64,000 nucleotides of DNA from Emydura subglobosa (lineage: Eukaryota > Chordata > Testudines > Chelidae), in assembly GCA_007922225.1 (NCBI GenBank), contig ML680055.1:2859517-2923516 (forward strand), in the 5' to 3' direction. The translations under genes were made by a program, and so were the position numbers. The stretch's first letter is position 1; the number at the start of each line of letters is the position of its first letter. This document shows, piece after piece, positions 34,115-46,100 of this stretch. A model generated the notes under the pieces. It searched no databases, was not told the DNA's origin, and saw only the letters and a program-made list of their open reading frames with translations.

Positions 34115-37100
34115 GTAGGTAAATCCTGGAGGTCGAGGCACGGATTACCGTCTTGCTGAGTCGCTCGTGCTTGGCTGGCCCGGCCCGGCCCCAGGGACTG
34201 GGCAGATCTGGGGCAGCCAGGTCCCGATTCCTCAGGCTGGACCTTCCTCTGCCTTAGCGAGAGGCGGTCAGGACGCTGCCTTTCTAGCTCTTCCTCGCCT
34301 CCTGCGCCATGACAGCTTGTGACGGCGCCCGGCCCCAGGAGACCTAACGTCCTGGGGGCTCTGACTGGGCCGGGGATGAGGGGCACTGGAGAGATGGGGG
34401 GGGGGGTTAGCGGTGAGGTGAGGCTGGTAGTGGGGTGGGATTGGGACGAAGGGGGGGTGGCGTGGGGGACTGGGCTGGGATTTGGCCTCCTCGCGAGATT
34501 CCCCTCTGCCTGCTCCTGGCTCTGCAGGGTCCGAGGGCCTGTCCAGAGCCTGCGCCCGCCAGAGCAGAGGGCCCCCGGGGGCTGAGACCTCACACACACG
34601 CATGCGCTGGTGGGCGGCAGCAGGCCGGCCAGTGCAGGAACAGGCACCTGTCAGTCCCGGCGCTCAAAGTGGGGCTAGCCCCCCGGGGGCGGGCTCAGGC
34701 CATGGCTCAGCCCCTCTTCCCTTCCCCCCACTCCCAGCCTTTCCTACGTCGTACTCCCAGCCCTGCCTCAGCCCAGCTCCCCCCACTCGCAGTCTCTCCC
34801 CCTGAAATCCCCCCCACTTCCAGCCCCTCATCCCCCCAACTGCCCCATCCCATCCCCTCCCCCCAACTCTCCCCTTCTTTGTCATTTCCAGTCACCAGGG
34901 CCTGGCCCTGCCAGAGCCTGGGCCCGGTGGCCTCGGCCTGATCCCATGCTCGCAGTGGTGAGCGCTGGTGGGGTACAGGAAGCCCCTCTGCCCCAGCAGC
35001 AGCCAGACAGCCAGGACCTGCGCAGCCCCATTGCCCCAGCAAACCCAGACTGAATGTCCGTCCCTCCCTGTCTGTCCCTCTCTCCCTCCCTCTCGTGGGC
35101 TTGCTCGCTCTTGCTCATTTTCTCTCCCTGGCTTTTTCACCCTTCTGCATCCCCGCCAGGGTGCCAGAGCTTCCTCTGATCAGCTGGCGCCAGGGCCGGG
35201 CCCCTGGCGATGGGTGAGGTTCCCAGACACACAACTCATCGTTGCCGGCCATTTTGCTGTTCTACGACACCAGCATGTCTCTGTCCTGAGTGAGGCTCTG
35301 CAGACATAAGCCAGCACCAACAGGCTGGTCGGGGACCTTGAAAGTCTCCCACCTTAATTCTCAGACTATGCAGAGGCGACATGTGAAATGGGTGCCAGGA
35401 ATGGGGCAATGATCTCCAAACCCACCCGTTCCCTCATGCTGGAAATCTCTGCATCTGAAACCTGCCCTGCTCCATGCCCTGGATTAGAGGAAATGGTAGA
35501 TTTACTGAATCAAAGGAACAAAACCCTACAGAATCCAGGCGGGGGGGGGGGGCGGGCGCCGAGATTTTCTCTCTTTCTGTGCCTTTGGGCTTCTCCCTCT
35601 CTGATTAGATGCCCTTTGCATTGTTTTCTAGATTCCTCAACAGCCGATGACAATATTTCAGCAGATCCCTGGAGTCCTGTCCCCTTTCACTCAGCCTATA
35701 AGGCCAGGACACATCCGCGAAGGTAAGAGACTGTAACTTTTGGAATACAAAATCTTAACTGCATGTTCAGCAACATTAACAAATACTCAGGCTGCATTTC
35801 TAATGTTAAAAAAACAACCAGACAGATGTTTAAAATGAATATCTTTATTCATCGAGGGCACATCGTCCCCTTCAAAGCAGGTACTCGTGACCAGTCCCAG
35901 AGACTGATCCGTGCCAATGTCTAGCTGGCAGAGAGGGTGCACAGGGATTTATGGGGATCCCCTGGGCCTAATGCCTACACAGTAGTGTGGCAAATCATGG
36001 CACGTGAAATCTCTACCAACAGCCAGTAACGTGCTGGTTGTTCTAGTAATTGTGAGATGTATGGAGGGGTGATATCTGAGGAGTTATGTATCCCTACTGA
36101 AAACTATGAAAACGATGTAAATTCAGACAGGGTCACCTGAAGCTGATAAACAGATTCTGTTCAGGCAGGGGGTAGGAGATGCTTCTCTCTTCCGGGCTGA
36201 CCATTGCATGTCTTGCAATGTTAGCCGATCTGCACACGGAGCCAGGAGCTAATCAAGATTGTGAAGTCGACAAAAGATCACAAAATCTGCAAGAAGGAAC
36301 AAACAGCAGGGGGTTGTCCTGCTCATGACTAAGATCAAAGAATTAGGCCTGGTCTACACTAAAAAATGAAGTCACCTTAACTATATCGCTCAGGGGGTGT
36401 GAAAAATCCACACCCCTGCAGGGTGTAGTTAAGCCAACCTAACCCTCTGTGTAGACACTGCTAGACTGATGGAAAAATTCTTCCCTTGACCTAACTACCA
36501 TCTCTTGGGGAGGTGGCTTACCTATGCCACCGGAGAACCCCTCCCATCACGGTAGGTAGTGTCGACTCTGAAGCAGTACAGCGGCGGAGCTGTGCCACTG
36601 TAGCGTTTCAAGGGCAGACAAGCCCTTAGTGTGGTACCTCAGGAGAATGCAGAGACCTCCAGCATCCTTCACCCCGCAGACAAGCAGCCAGCATGCTTGT
36701 CTTAAGAAGAGAGGGTCAGGGTCAGCCTGTCTGCGAACCTGGGAGAAAGACTTTGGGTGAGCTAACCTGTCTGAGACAGGGCAATGTCTTGTTAGCTAAG
36801 TCTAAGCTCTAAAAGGTGTATTATGAGGTTTTTTAAGATGGAACCAGTTGTTTCTAATTCTTCTACCCACTTGCTATTACTGGAATCTCGGTTCTTTGTT
36901 AAATCAACTTATGCTTGTTTTCACTATGAACCAAACTGAGTGCTGTGAGCAGAGCCGAGCGGTGGTGCTGAGGCATAACTTGTAATCCGCGGTTCGCTGT
37001 GAATTCTCTGACTGGCCCTTGGAGCGGGGGCTGGACACTGCAGAGGGACCCTCGGAGCACTCAGGGGTCGGGGTGTGCCTGTGCCGACCTGCAGAGCCTG

Positions 37101-40100
37101 TGTAGGCTGAGAGATAAAAGCTTGTGTTGTCCGTTGCCGGTGGAGCTGACTGCGGGCAGGCCCAGACAAGCCTCCCTCACGCTAAGAGGAGGTGGTAGCA
37201 AGGTGCCTCCTAAACCTGGTTCTCCCAGGGAAGCATCAGACACTCGAGTTAACATCACTGACTCGACTGCTGCCGAATGGTCTAGCTGCTGTCAGCCTGT
37301 TTTTATACTGGCCGCTGTATCCAAACATCTTGCTTATTGCTCTTACGAGACCACAGCTGAGATCAGCTAATATTGCTGCGATTCCTGAAACCCAAGACTA
37401 GCCATTCCTGGCACAGGAAAGCAATGGGCATGTCCCTCAGGCTCCGAGATATGATTAATAACCTCCATGTCACTTATCGATCGTCTAGAAGCTATGTGTG
37501 CAACATTCAGCAAATAGCGTGGCGTTATTCCATCTAACCCCTTCTGTTGCTCCTAACTAAATGGTTTTGATCGCTCATTCTAATCCATCTCTAATAGTGA
37601 GGTTGTTATATTTATTTTGGCAGATTTAATAGAGTTGATGATGATCCAAAATGCCCAGATGCATCAGGTGATCATGAACAACATGACGATGTCTGCACTG
37701 ACCTCCTTTGGATTCAGCCCAGCTCCCCCGAGTGCCCAGGTATGTGTGTCAGACTGGGACTGGACTGTCACGCTCTCCGGAGTGGCTCACGACCATGAGT
37801 GCCAGCCTCAGAGCAGACTGTCAGAAAACAGGGCAGATGCCCCACGCTGGTGCTGTGTTCTATCACTAGATTTCATCAAGCCAGTAACAAATGTGAACTC
37901 CTGGATCACTGTACCAATCTTACTGTGGAGTCATAGACGTCCCTTTAGGCTCTCCAGTCTATCTTGCCACTCAGACAAAGTGGATTGTGGGATTAAAGGT
38001 CATTTAACCCCAAAAGTCAGACCACATTCTGGTTGCTTTCAGTCCCAAGAGACCAATCACTTACTCCAGATCAGTTGGTACCCTAGATCTTACACCAAAG
38101 ACAACCCCGATAGCCAATTCTATAGTAAACTAACTTACAGTTATTAACTAAGAAAAAGGAATGAGAGTTACTGAGAGGTTAAAGCAGGTAAAATATATGT
38201 ACAGGTGAGTCACAGTCTCTAATTCCAAATGGTAGCAGAGATGTGCTAATCTGCCAGATTCCCAAAAGTGTTTTAGGGCTCCCCAGAATAACTCTGGCGA
38301 TCTCCATCTTCTCATCCAGTTATTCCACCCTGTTAGAATCCAAACAGTCCACAGATGAAGGACTTTCCCTGAATCCGTACTCAGAGCTTCTTCTCACAGA
38401 AAACAAGCTGCCAAGGTCACTACTTTGGCCTTGGGCTCATGCTCTGAGGCTGGAGAGGGAGGAAGGCATTTTGAGTCTTTGACCTCGGACCATCACACAC
38501 AATGACCACTTGCTTTGAAATTAGCACTTTTCTGTTAAAGTTCTGCCTTTGCATTCCACAAGGCTTCTCTCTCTGTGGTGGGTTATTGGTTACAGGGATA
38601 TACACAATGTGAATGTTTGCTCCTACATTATAACAGGCTAGAGATAAGTGAAAACAATGCAAGTAACGTCCCATTCGTTTTCAGGAAGTTTAAAAACCAT
38701 GTACACTCTTATACATTTAACAATCACTTTGATCAATACTAATACACAAGTGAATTGGCCTGGCTTCCAGCTATGCATTTGTAAGCATGCACTGAGGTCT
38801 TTGGCATGAGCTGGTGCCTGATCTGCCAGCATCACGCCCCCAATGCAAAACTAGTGTATGAAGGGGTGTCACTGACGCTCCTGAATACACCTCAGGGTCC
38901 ACCATTTCCAATCAGACATCAGCCACTCGGTTCTCCTTTCCTTTGATATGAATTATTTCCATGTCACATGCCTGTAGGGCCAGATTCCCTGAAGAAACCT
39001 AGAACTGGTTCCCTTGGCTCGGTGCAGCCATGTCAAAGGGGAGGATCAGCTTAAAGCAGCACATTTTGTATTACACAAGGAAGTTTAAATTGCTTAGCAG
39101 CGCAGACAAAGGCGTCGCGTTCTGCTCCATGACAGCCTACTTCTGTTCGGGGGGGTCAGTTTTTTGCTTACGTAGGCAATGGGATGCCGCTTGCTCGCGG
39201 GGGGGGGGGGCCCCCGCCCGCATCAATACTGCCCCTAACCCAGCGTCAGACACGTCAGTGCACAGCACAAATGGTTTGTTGAAAGCAGGACGGACTGAAG
39301 CAGGCTCTTTAGACAAAGCCTCTGTTCTGCCCTGGAAGCCTTTCTCATCAACCTCTGGCCAGGTCACCTGCGCTAGCTCCCCCTTTTTGTAAGGTCTGTT
39401 ACAGGTCCCACAATGTCACTAAACCCATTTACAAACCTCCAGAGCAATAAAGGATTGGGCCTGCTTCTTGGTTCCAGGGGCAGGCCAGCTCCAAATGGCT
39501 TCTACCTTCAAGGGATCGGGACGAACCAACCCACTGCCCACCCTGTGTCCTAGGTAGGACACCTCCGCAGCCCCCATCTTCCACGTGGAGACTTTAGCAA
39601 TGAGGTTGGCTTCTCTCAGCCTTTGTAGCACAATTCCCACCTGGTCTGAGTGGGCTTGCCAGGAGCTACTGAAAATAGCCAAGGCATCATATAGGCTCTG
39701 GCAAATGTCTGTAACCCCTGCAGCACCTCACAGACCCGCCATTGAAAGGTAGGCCCCGAATGTATTAACCCGAAAGGCAGAACTCAGAGAGTCCAGATTG
39801 CCAGGACCGATGAGCCAGATCCATGGTGCTTATGAATTTTGCATCCCCAGTAGACCCAGTAAGTCCTCTATTCGGGATGTGGGGTCTGGGTCAGGCTGGC
39901 TGACAACGTTTAGCTTCCTGTGATCCTCACCAAACGTCCTGGTTTTGTCCTTGTTAGGTACCGTTAGAATAGGGGACGCCCAAGGGCTTTTTGATTTAAT
40001 AATTACTCCCATTTCAAGCATGCTTTCCACCTGCTCCGGGATTTGTTTCTGCATTTCCCTTTTGGCCCAATCTGCTCTGCTAGGAGCAGGACGAGGCCCT

Positions 40101-43100
40101 TATGTTTCAATGGAGTATACAGTCTTCTCCCTGAACTCAGGGCTCTCCAGGGCAGTCTCTTCCCTGCTCTCTCTGACCAAATCGATTAAAGGGGCAGGAG
40201 ACATTTCCTCATCAGCACAACAAATCACATTGACTGCCATCTCCCTGGCATGGTAAGCTTTTAATCCGGTGACGTGCACTGTCTTCACAGCTCCCACTCC
40301 ATGGGGCTTCCTTATATCATATACGACTTCATTCACTCTTTCTATCACCTCAAGAGGTCCTTCCCAATAATCCTGCATTTTGTTTTTCCTCGCTGGGATC
40401 ACCACTAACACCAAATCACCAATATCAAATTATCTTTCTTCAGTATACTGATCATACCAAACTTTCTGAGTCTCCTGGCTTTTTTCAAGGTTCTGTTGCA
40501 CTAAATTCATCAAAAACTGTAAATTATCCTTAAAATGAGTGACCTACTCCGCTGCAGACTGTCCTGCCTCCTCAGTACTGCTCTCCCAATAGCCTCGAAT
40601 CAAATCTTGGGGTCCTCTCATCTGCCTCCCATTCTACAGTGCAAAGGGACAAGCCATTAGATTCCTGGGAACACTTCTATATGCATAGAGGAGATAAGGG
40701 AGGACTACGTCCCAGTCATTCCCACGCCTGGAGACATACATTCTTAGCATAGCTTTTAAAGCGCCATTAAATCTTTCCACAAGCCCATTAGTTTCTGGGT
40801 GACAGTGTGCGGCCTTTATATGCTTCACTCCGTGTAATTCCCATAACTTTTTAAAGACTACGGATGTGAAATTTGCACTGTGGTCTGTCAAGTTTGCTCT
40901 GGGAAAACCTACTCTGCTGAAAATGGTGAACAAATCCGGAACTACCATTTCAGCCTCAATTTTAGACAAGGCTGTGGCCTCAGCATCCCTGGTGGCAGAT
41001 TTCACCACAACAAAAGTATGTCTCTTTCCGTTTCTAGATGGTTTACTGAGAGCTCCCGTGATATCTGCAGGCACCTGGCAAATACCTCATTACTAACAGG
41101 CAAGGCCGCAATGACATCTGCAGGGTCCCTTTTGTCCCTTAGGCTTCTGACATAAGTCACAACTCTTCCAGTAAACTTTTACCGTCTCAAACCGGAGAGG
41201 CCAATGAAACTTCGGGTTCAGTCTGTCACAGGGTCTCTCCACTCCCAAGGGCAGGTAAGCATGGCGCCCTAAGGGTCAGACGCCTGCTGGGGGCACCGTG
41301 TGCTCCACCTGCTCCCCTCTGTCAGGACTGGGTGGATGGCATCAGACCCAGCTCTGCTGGATCCACGCGGCTAGTGGGTCGTTTTCTTTGCGCCGGGAGC
41401 AGGACCACACAAGGAATCTGTCTGTATGTTTAGATTGGGGTCCCTTGGCCTTTTAGAAACAGGCTGTCTGCCCTCAGACTCAGGGGCCCAGGGCATGTGC
41501 TGTAGGTGGGGTCACCTGAACCTCTTCCCCGTGCGTCTGTCTCACTGCACGTACCCCGTCCCGCTGTGGGCCCCCTGGCTGGTTGGCTGGGCAGGGGATG
41601 AGACAAAGCTCCTGAGTTTCCATCCCTGTATCGTCTGGGCTGCATTCTATTCCCCATTCCTGTACGCAGAGCTGCAGTCACGTGAGTGGAGCTCTGTATC
41701 CCCATTGATCAGCGGGTGCTGAGTCTCCCCATCTGCCCCAATCCTCAGAGTGTGTGAGTCTGCTATGGCCCCACTGACTCAGCCCTGCGCCTTAGCCCCA
41801 GCCACACAGGCTCATGTTTTAGCTCTGACGCTTTTGGATTCAGGCCCTGCTGTGCCAGCCAAGATGACACATGCAGGCGGATCCCCTCAGACTGCCACTT
41901 TTGTCTGAACCAGCTCCGTAATGCCGGGCGACACTGGGGTAAGCCTGGCCCTCTGTGCACAGGCCGGCTGTGCGGAGTGAATGCAGCAGGGCTGGGCACT
42001 CCCTGAACAGTGAGGATGGAAGCAATTTATTAAACATAATAGTGCTGCGAAGGATTAAATGTAATAGTTGATTCAAAACACCATGATTAAATATTCCATT
42101 TCCACAGGGAAAACAAATGTTGTTTCCCTTTTGGCAGATGCAACAGCTGTGCCGTGTGCAGCCTCCCCATTCGCTGCTGGGGCCAGGGTTTGTTGCTAAC
42201 TAGCTGTCATATCCCCGCTTCCTTCCCATCCCTCTGTGCCCTGGCTGAAGCAGCGGTCCTGTGTGCGTATGTGATCATCGAGTTAAAGGCCGACTCGGGA
42301 TGCATACGCACGAGGGTGGGGGGACGCGTTAGAGTGCTGCTGTGTTCTGAAAAGTGACTGAATGGCTCCTGGCATGTTGTTTCGCTGATTCCAGATCACA
42401 TGTGATCAAGCAAAGAGATGTTTCACTAGCTTATAGAATCATAAAACCACAGGGTTGGAAGGGATCGCAAAGGTCCTGTAGTCTCACCCTCTGCCAAGAT
42501 GCAGGATTCCAACCTGCAAACTCCCCTGGGCTCCCAGAGTCAATCAAGGGCCTTTCCTTTCTTTCCATCACCAGTTTTAATGCCAAATCAGACCCTCCAG
42601 GTCACCTGTGCAGCCCCATTGTTGTCAGTGCATCCTGACCTGGCGGACGAGGTGGAACTTAGCTAACAGTTCTGTGGGGGAGGCAGAAGAAGGAACAGAC
42701 TCCAGCTCGCTCTCCCGTAGCAGGGCTGGCTCTGTGGCCTGATGGCCGTAAAGAAGTGTCTTTTTGTCACTGTAGCGGGCAGATCGGACTCAGAGCTACA
42801 GGAGGAGCTGAGTTCAAAGGGCCCGTACTTGAGGAGAATGCGGGGATGTCTGGTGAGCTCACCTGCACTAAAGACACACATTGCTCTTGATTAAAACTTG
42901 AGGTAACCCCAGGAATTGCTCCATCCAGGAAAATTCCACCTGACCTGGGAGACCAGATTCAGCTGACTTCAGAAGTTACAGTATTAGAAAACCAGGGGCC
43001 TGACTGGGTACATCCAATGGTGTTGGGAGAAAAAACAAATAATGTTCTGAGGACGTACCTAAAACCACAAGAACATGATATAGCTGTCTGCTCTCCAAGA

Positions 43101-46100
43101 AGGTATTTATAGACCGTTCAAGTCATCTCTTAATCTTTGCTTGGATACACTAAATAGATTAGGCTTCTGTATCTCTCTGTGTGAGGCAGGTTTGCCAGAC
43201 CCTGAATGCTTCTTGTATCCCTTTCCCAATTAGTCAACATCCTTTTTAAAATGTGGACACCAGAACAGGGCCCAGGATCCAGTGATGGTCTCCCTAATGC
43301 TGTAGACAGAGGCAATACTACCTCCCACTCTGCATTCTCCCGCTCACCCAGCCACGGCTCACGTTAGCTCTGGGAGCTCAGGGTCAGCTGTGTTTAATCC
43401 TGGCCCTGAACTCCCATTTAGAGCCACTGCTTTCCAACAGACACCCCGACCCAATAACTGTGACCTACGTTCCTTGTCCCTAGATGTGTCACCTGACATT
43501 TGGCTGCTTAAAATACATGTTGTTCCAGTGAGCCCAGCTCCCCAAGTAATCCAGACCGCTCCGTAGAATCACCCTCTCCTGACTGGTGTTTACCTCCCCA
43601 CCAGTGCTGGGGCCATCGGCGGATTTCACTGGCCTTACGTTTTGCATAGTGGGGTGGTCGCCTGGGGTGAGACTCAGTGACACTGCGGGATGGAGGGGGA
43701 GAAGTAGTTCCACAGGCCTCCCCCGCAAAATGCTAACTCTGAGACGGACCCGCCTGGGCCTGGTAAGGGGAACCACAGGCTAAAATACCACATGGCATGA
43801 CTGGCGCACTGGCAGAGCCACAACGGGGCGGCTCACTTTAACAGGGTGGTCTTGGTAACCCTGAACCTGTCCCTGGAACCCAGCCTACCACAGGTGTAAC
43901 CGTAGCACGGAGAGGCCTCCCCGCGGTAACCGTAGCTCTAGGCCAGGAAGTTCTACTGGTCCGAGGCTAAACCTAACCCCGAGAAGCCACCTTTAGTAAC
44001 CTTAACTCTAGTCCAAGGACTCCTATACTTAGGGAGCCTAACCATAGCCCAGGGAGCCCTATCCCTAGGTCACCCTAACTCTAGCCTGAGGATCAATATC
44101 GGCCCAAGGCCTATCCGCACCATTGGGAACCCTAGCCTGGGGAGACCTAGTGACTCCAGGCCTAGCCCTAGTCCGGGGTGGACTCCCTGTGCCCACCCTG
44201 TTTGGTCAGCCCCCACCTATGCCATCGTTAGTTGCCTCCCAGCCTAAGGGGGCAGGATTAATTGGGGTCAGGTGACAGCCGGAAACATCTGGGCCTCATA
44301 AAAGGGCGGCGAGACAGCGCTCAGTTTGGAGGAGGGCTGACAAGGAGCAAGCTGGGCTCCTGTGGGGAGGCCCTGAAGCAGGGTTGCGGGGGACTTGAGG
44401 GAAGCAGCCTGCACGGGTGAGGGCTGAAGATGGAAAGGGAGCCCTGAGGGCAGGCTGCAGAGGAGCCCAGGTGGGGCAGGGCCAGGGAGGCCCTTTTGTT
44501 TGGCCTTCTGTTACCCCAGAAGGGGACTGAACTCTGGGCCTGACTCAGCCAGCCGGCTGACCTATGGGAATCCCCAGGAGAGACAAAGCCCTGGCGAGGG
44601 GAACTGAGGCAGGGAGTGACTGCAGTGCCAAGCTTGGCCAGCAGGGGGTGCTACAAGGCAGGCCTGCCCTGTGACACTCACGATGTGCCGGCCGGCAGGA
44701 CGCCCAGCTTCTAAACACTGAATTTCCCGATTGAAAATCAATCACTCAATCAAATGGCAATCCCCTCCCCTCCCCCGCGACAGGGACCCCAGCTGGGAAC
44801 GCGTAACAGATTCTCCACTCCCTCTCCCGCCCACCAAACGCCAGCCCCACGTCCCAGCCCATGGGGCGGTCAGGCAAGCTGCTCTCCACGAGATCTATCC
44901 CCCAGGCCCACTTGCTCCCGAGGGGATGGCCTGGCCCACCCCGCATGAGGTTAAGCCAACGTCCTGGCTGCGTAGCAAAGCTCTCCAAAGGCAGGAAACA
45001 TTCACAGCAAGGCTGCTGCGTCCTCTGCCGCCCAAGCCATGCAGTGAGTAAAGCCCGGCCTCATCCCCAACACGCCCAGCCTCCGCGACCGTGCGTCGAA
45101 CCAGGGGGGTGATGGGAACCTGGCATTTCACGACACATAACGCCTTCCCTCTGCAGTGCGAACATTCACTCGCCGTAGCCGCCCCGGCTAGCCAGCCTTG
45201 GTTCCTTGCTCCAGCACAGGAGCCTGTGTGCTGTGGCGCTTCACGGCTGGCACAGGCCCTCCATCTCTGAAGCTGCAGGAAAGCATCCGCTGAAGGCCTG
45301 CGGAGCTCAGCCCCTCGCCTGGGGAGAAGGGGACTCCCAGAGTTGCTGAGGCAGGACCTGCATGGCAGAGCCGGTACGAACTCAGCTGTGACAGCCGCCG
45401 TTGGAACAACTTAGCAAGGACTGGGATGGATTCTCCATCCCTGGCCATTTTTAAATCAAGATGTTTTTTTTTTTTTTCTAAAAGCTCTGCTCTGGTTCAA
45501 GCAGGGATGAATTCAGGGAAGCCCCAGAGCCCGTGATGTACAGGAGGGCAGACTAGGTGATCACGGGAGTACCTGCCGGCTTTGCAATCTCTGACGCACA
45601 AAGAGGATTTTTTACCGAGGCTGCTGGACTCAGACAGACCCTGCGGTTCCCTCTGGCTCTCCAGCTCCCATCCCATGCTGCCCGGTGTCACCGCACAGCG
45701 TGTCCCTAAGTCCTGTCCTGCGCTCATGGAAGGTACTGCTGGCTCCACCAGTCTCATACTACAGCACGAGATCAGGGTCACCAACCGTATGCCATGAGAG
45801 ACCCCGAGTGACGGGCAAGCCCCGGTGCGAGCAGCAGAGCCTGTGAGCATGGAGGCATTTTGGGGGCACGGTCAAAGGCAAGGAGATTCTCCAACGGGCT
45901 TTTTATCCCTTCCCTGCAGGTGAACCTGGTCCCGCTGCACATTGAAGATGAAGAAGCAGATCTGGTATTCCACCACCACTATGAACCATACCCCAGCGCC
46001 ACTCCTGTCCCCCCATGGCAGCCTCTGCTACAGCCTTCAGCATGGGCACAGGAGCCCCCTAGCATACGCCACCTCGACCTGGACCCGCACCCCGCCCCAG

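Noticed and set aside
33730..34647. 305-codon minus-strand open frame across PRR29 exon 1
   Set aside because: It is antisense to PRR29, GC-driven and proline/arginine-rich, with no domain or splice evidence.
37617..38147. Reading PRR29 exon 3 as a gene starting at an ATG at 37617
   Set aside because: That ATG overlaps the splice acceptor (CAG at 37621-37623), and the frame runs past the donor at 37740 into intron and LTR sequence.
38869..41225. Active retrotransposon or host gene derived from integrase
   Set aside because: Stops, frame changes, a degraded RT active site and loss of the 5' part show that it is a dead copy.
43896..44150. True interstitial telomeric repeat
   Set aside because: There are no runs of exact TAACCC units. 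The periodicity is 30/41 bp, so it is a minisatellite with telomere-like words.
43896..44150. CRISPR-like array
   Set aside because: The repeats are degenerate, the spacers are not unique, and the context is a vertebrate intron.
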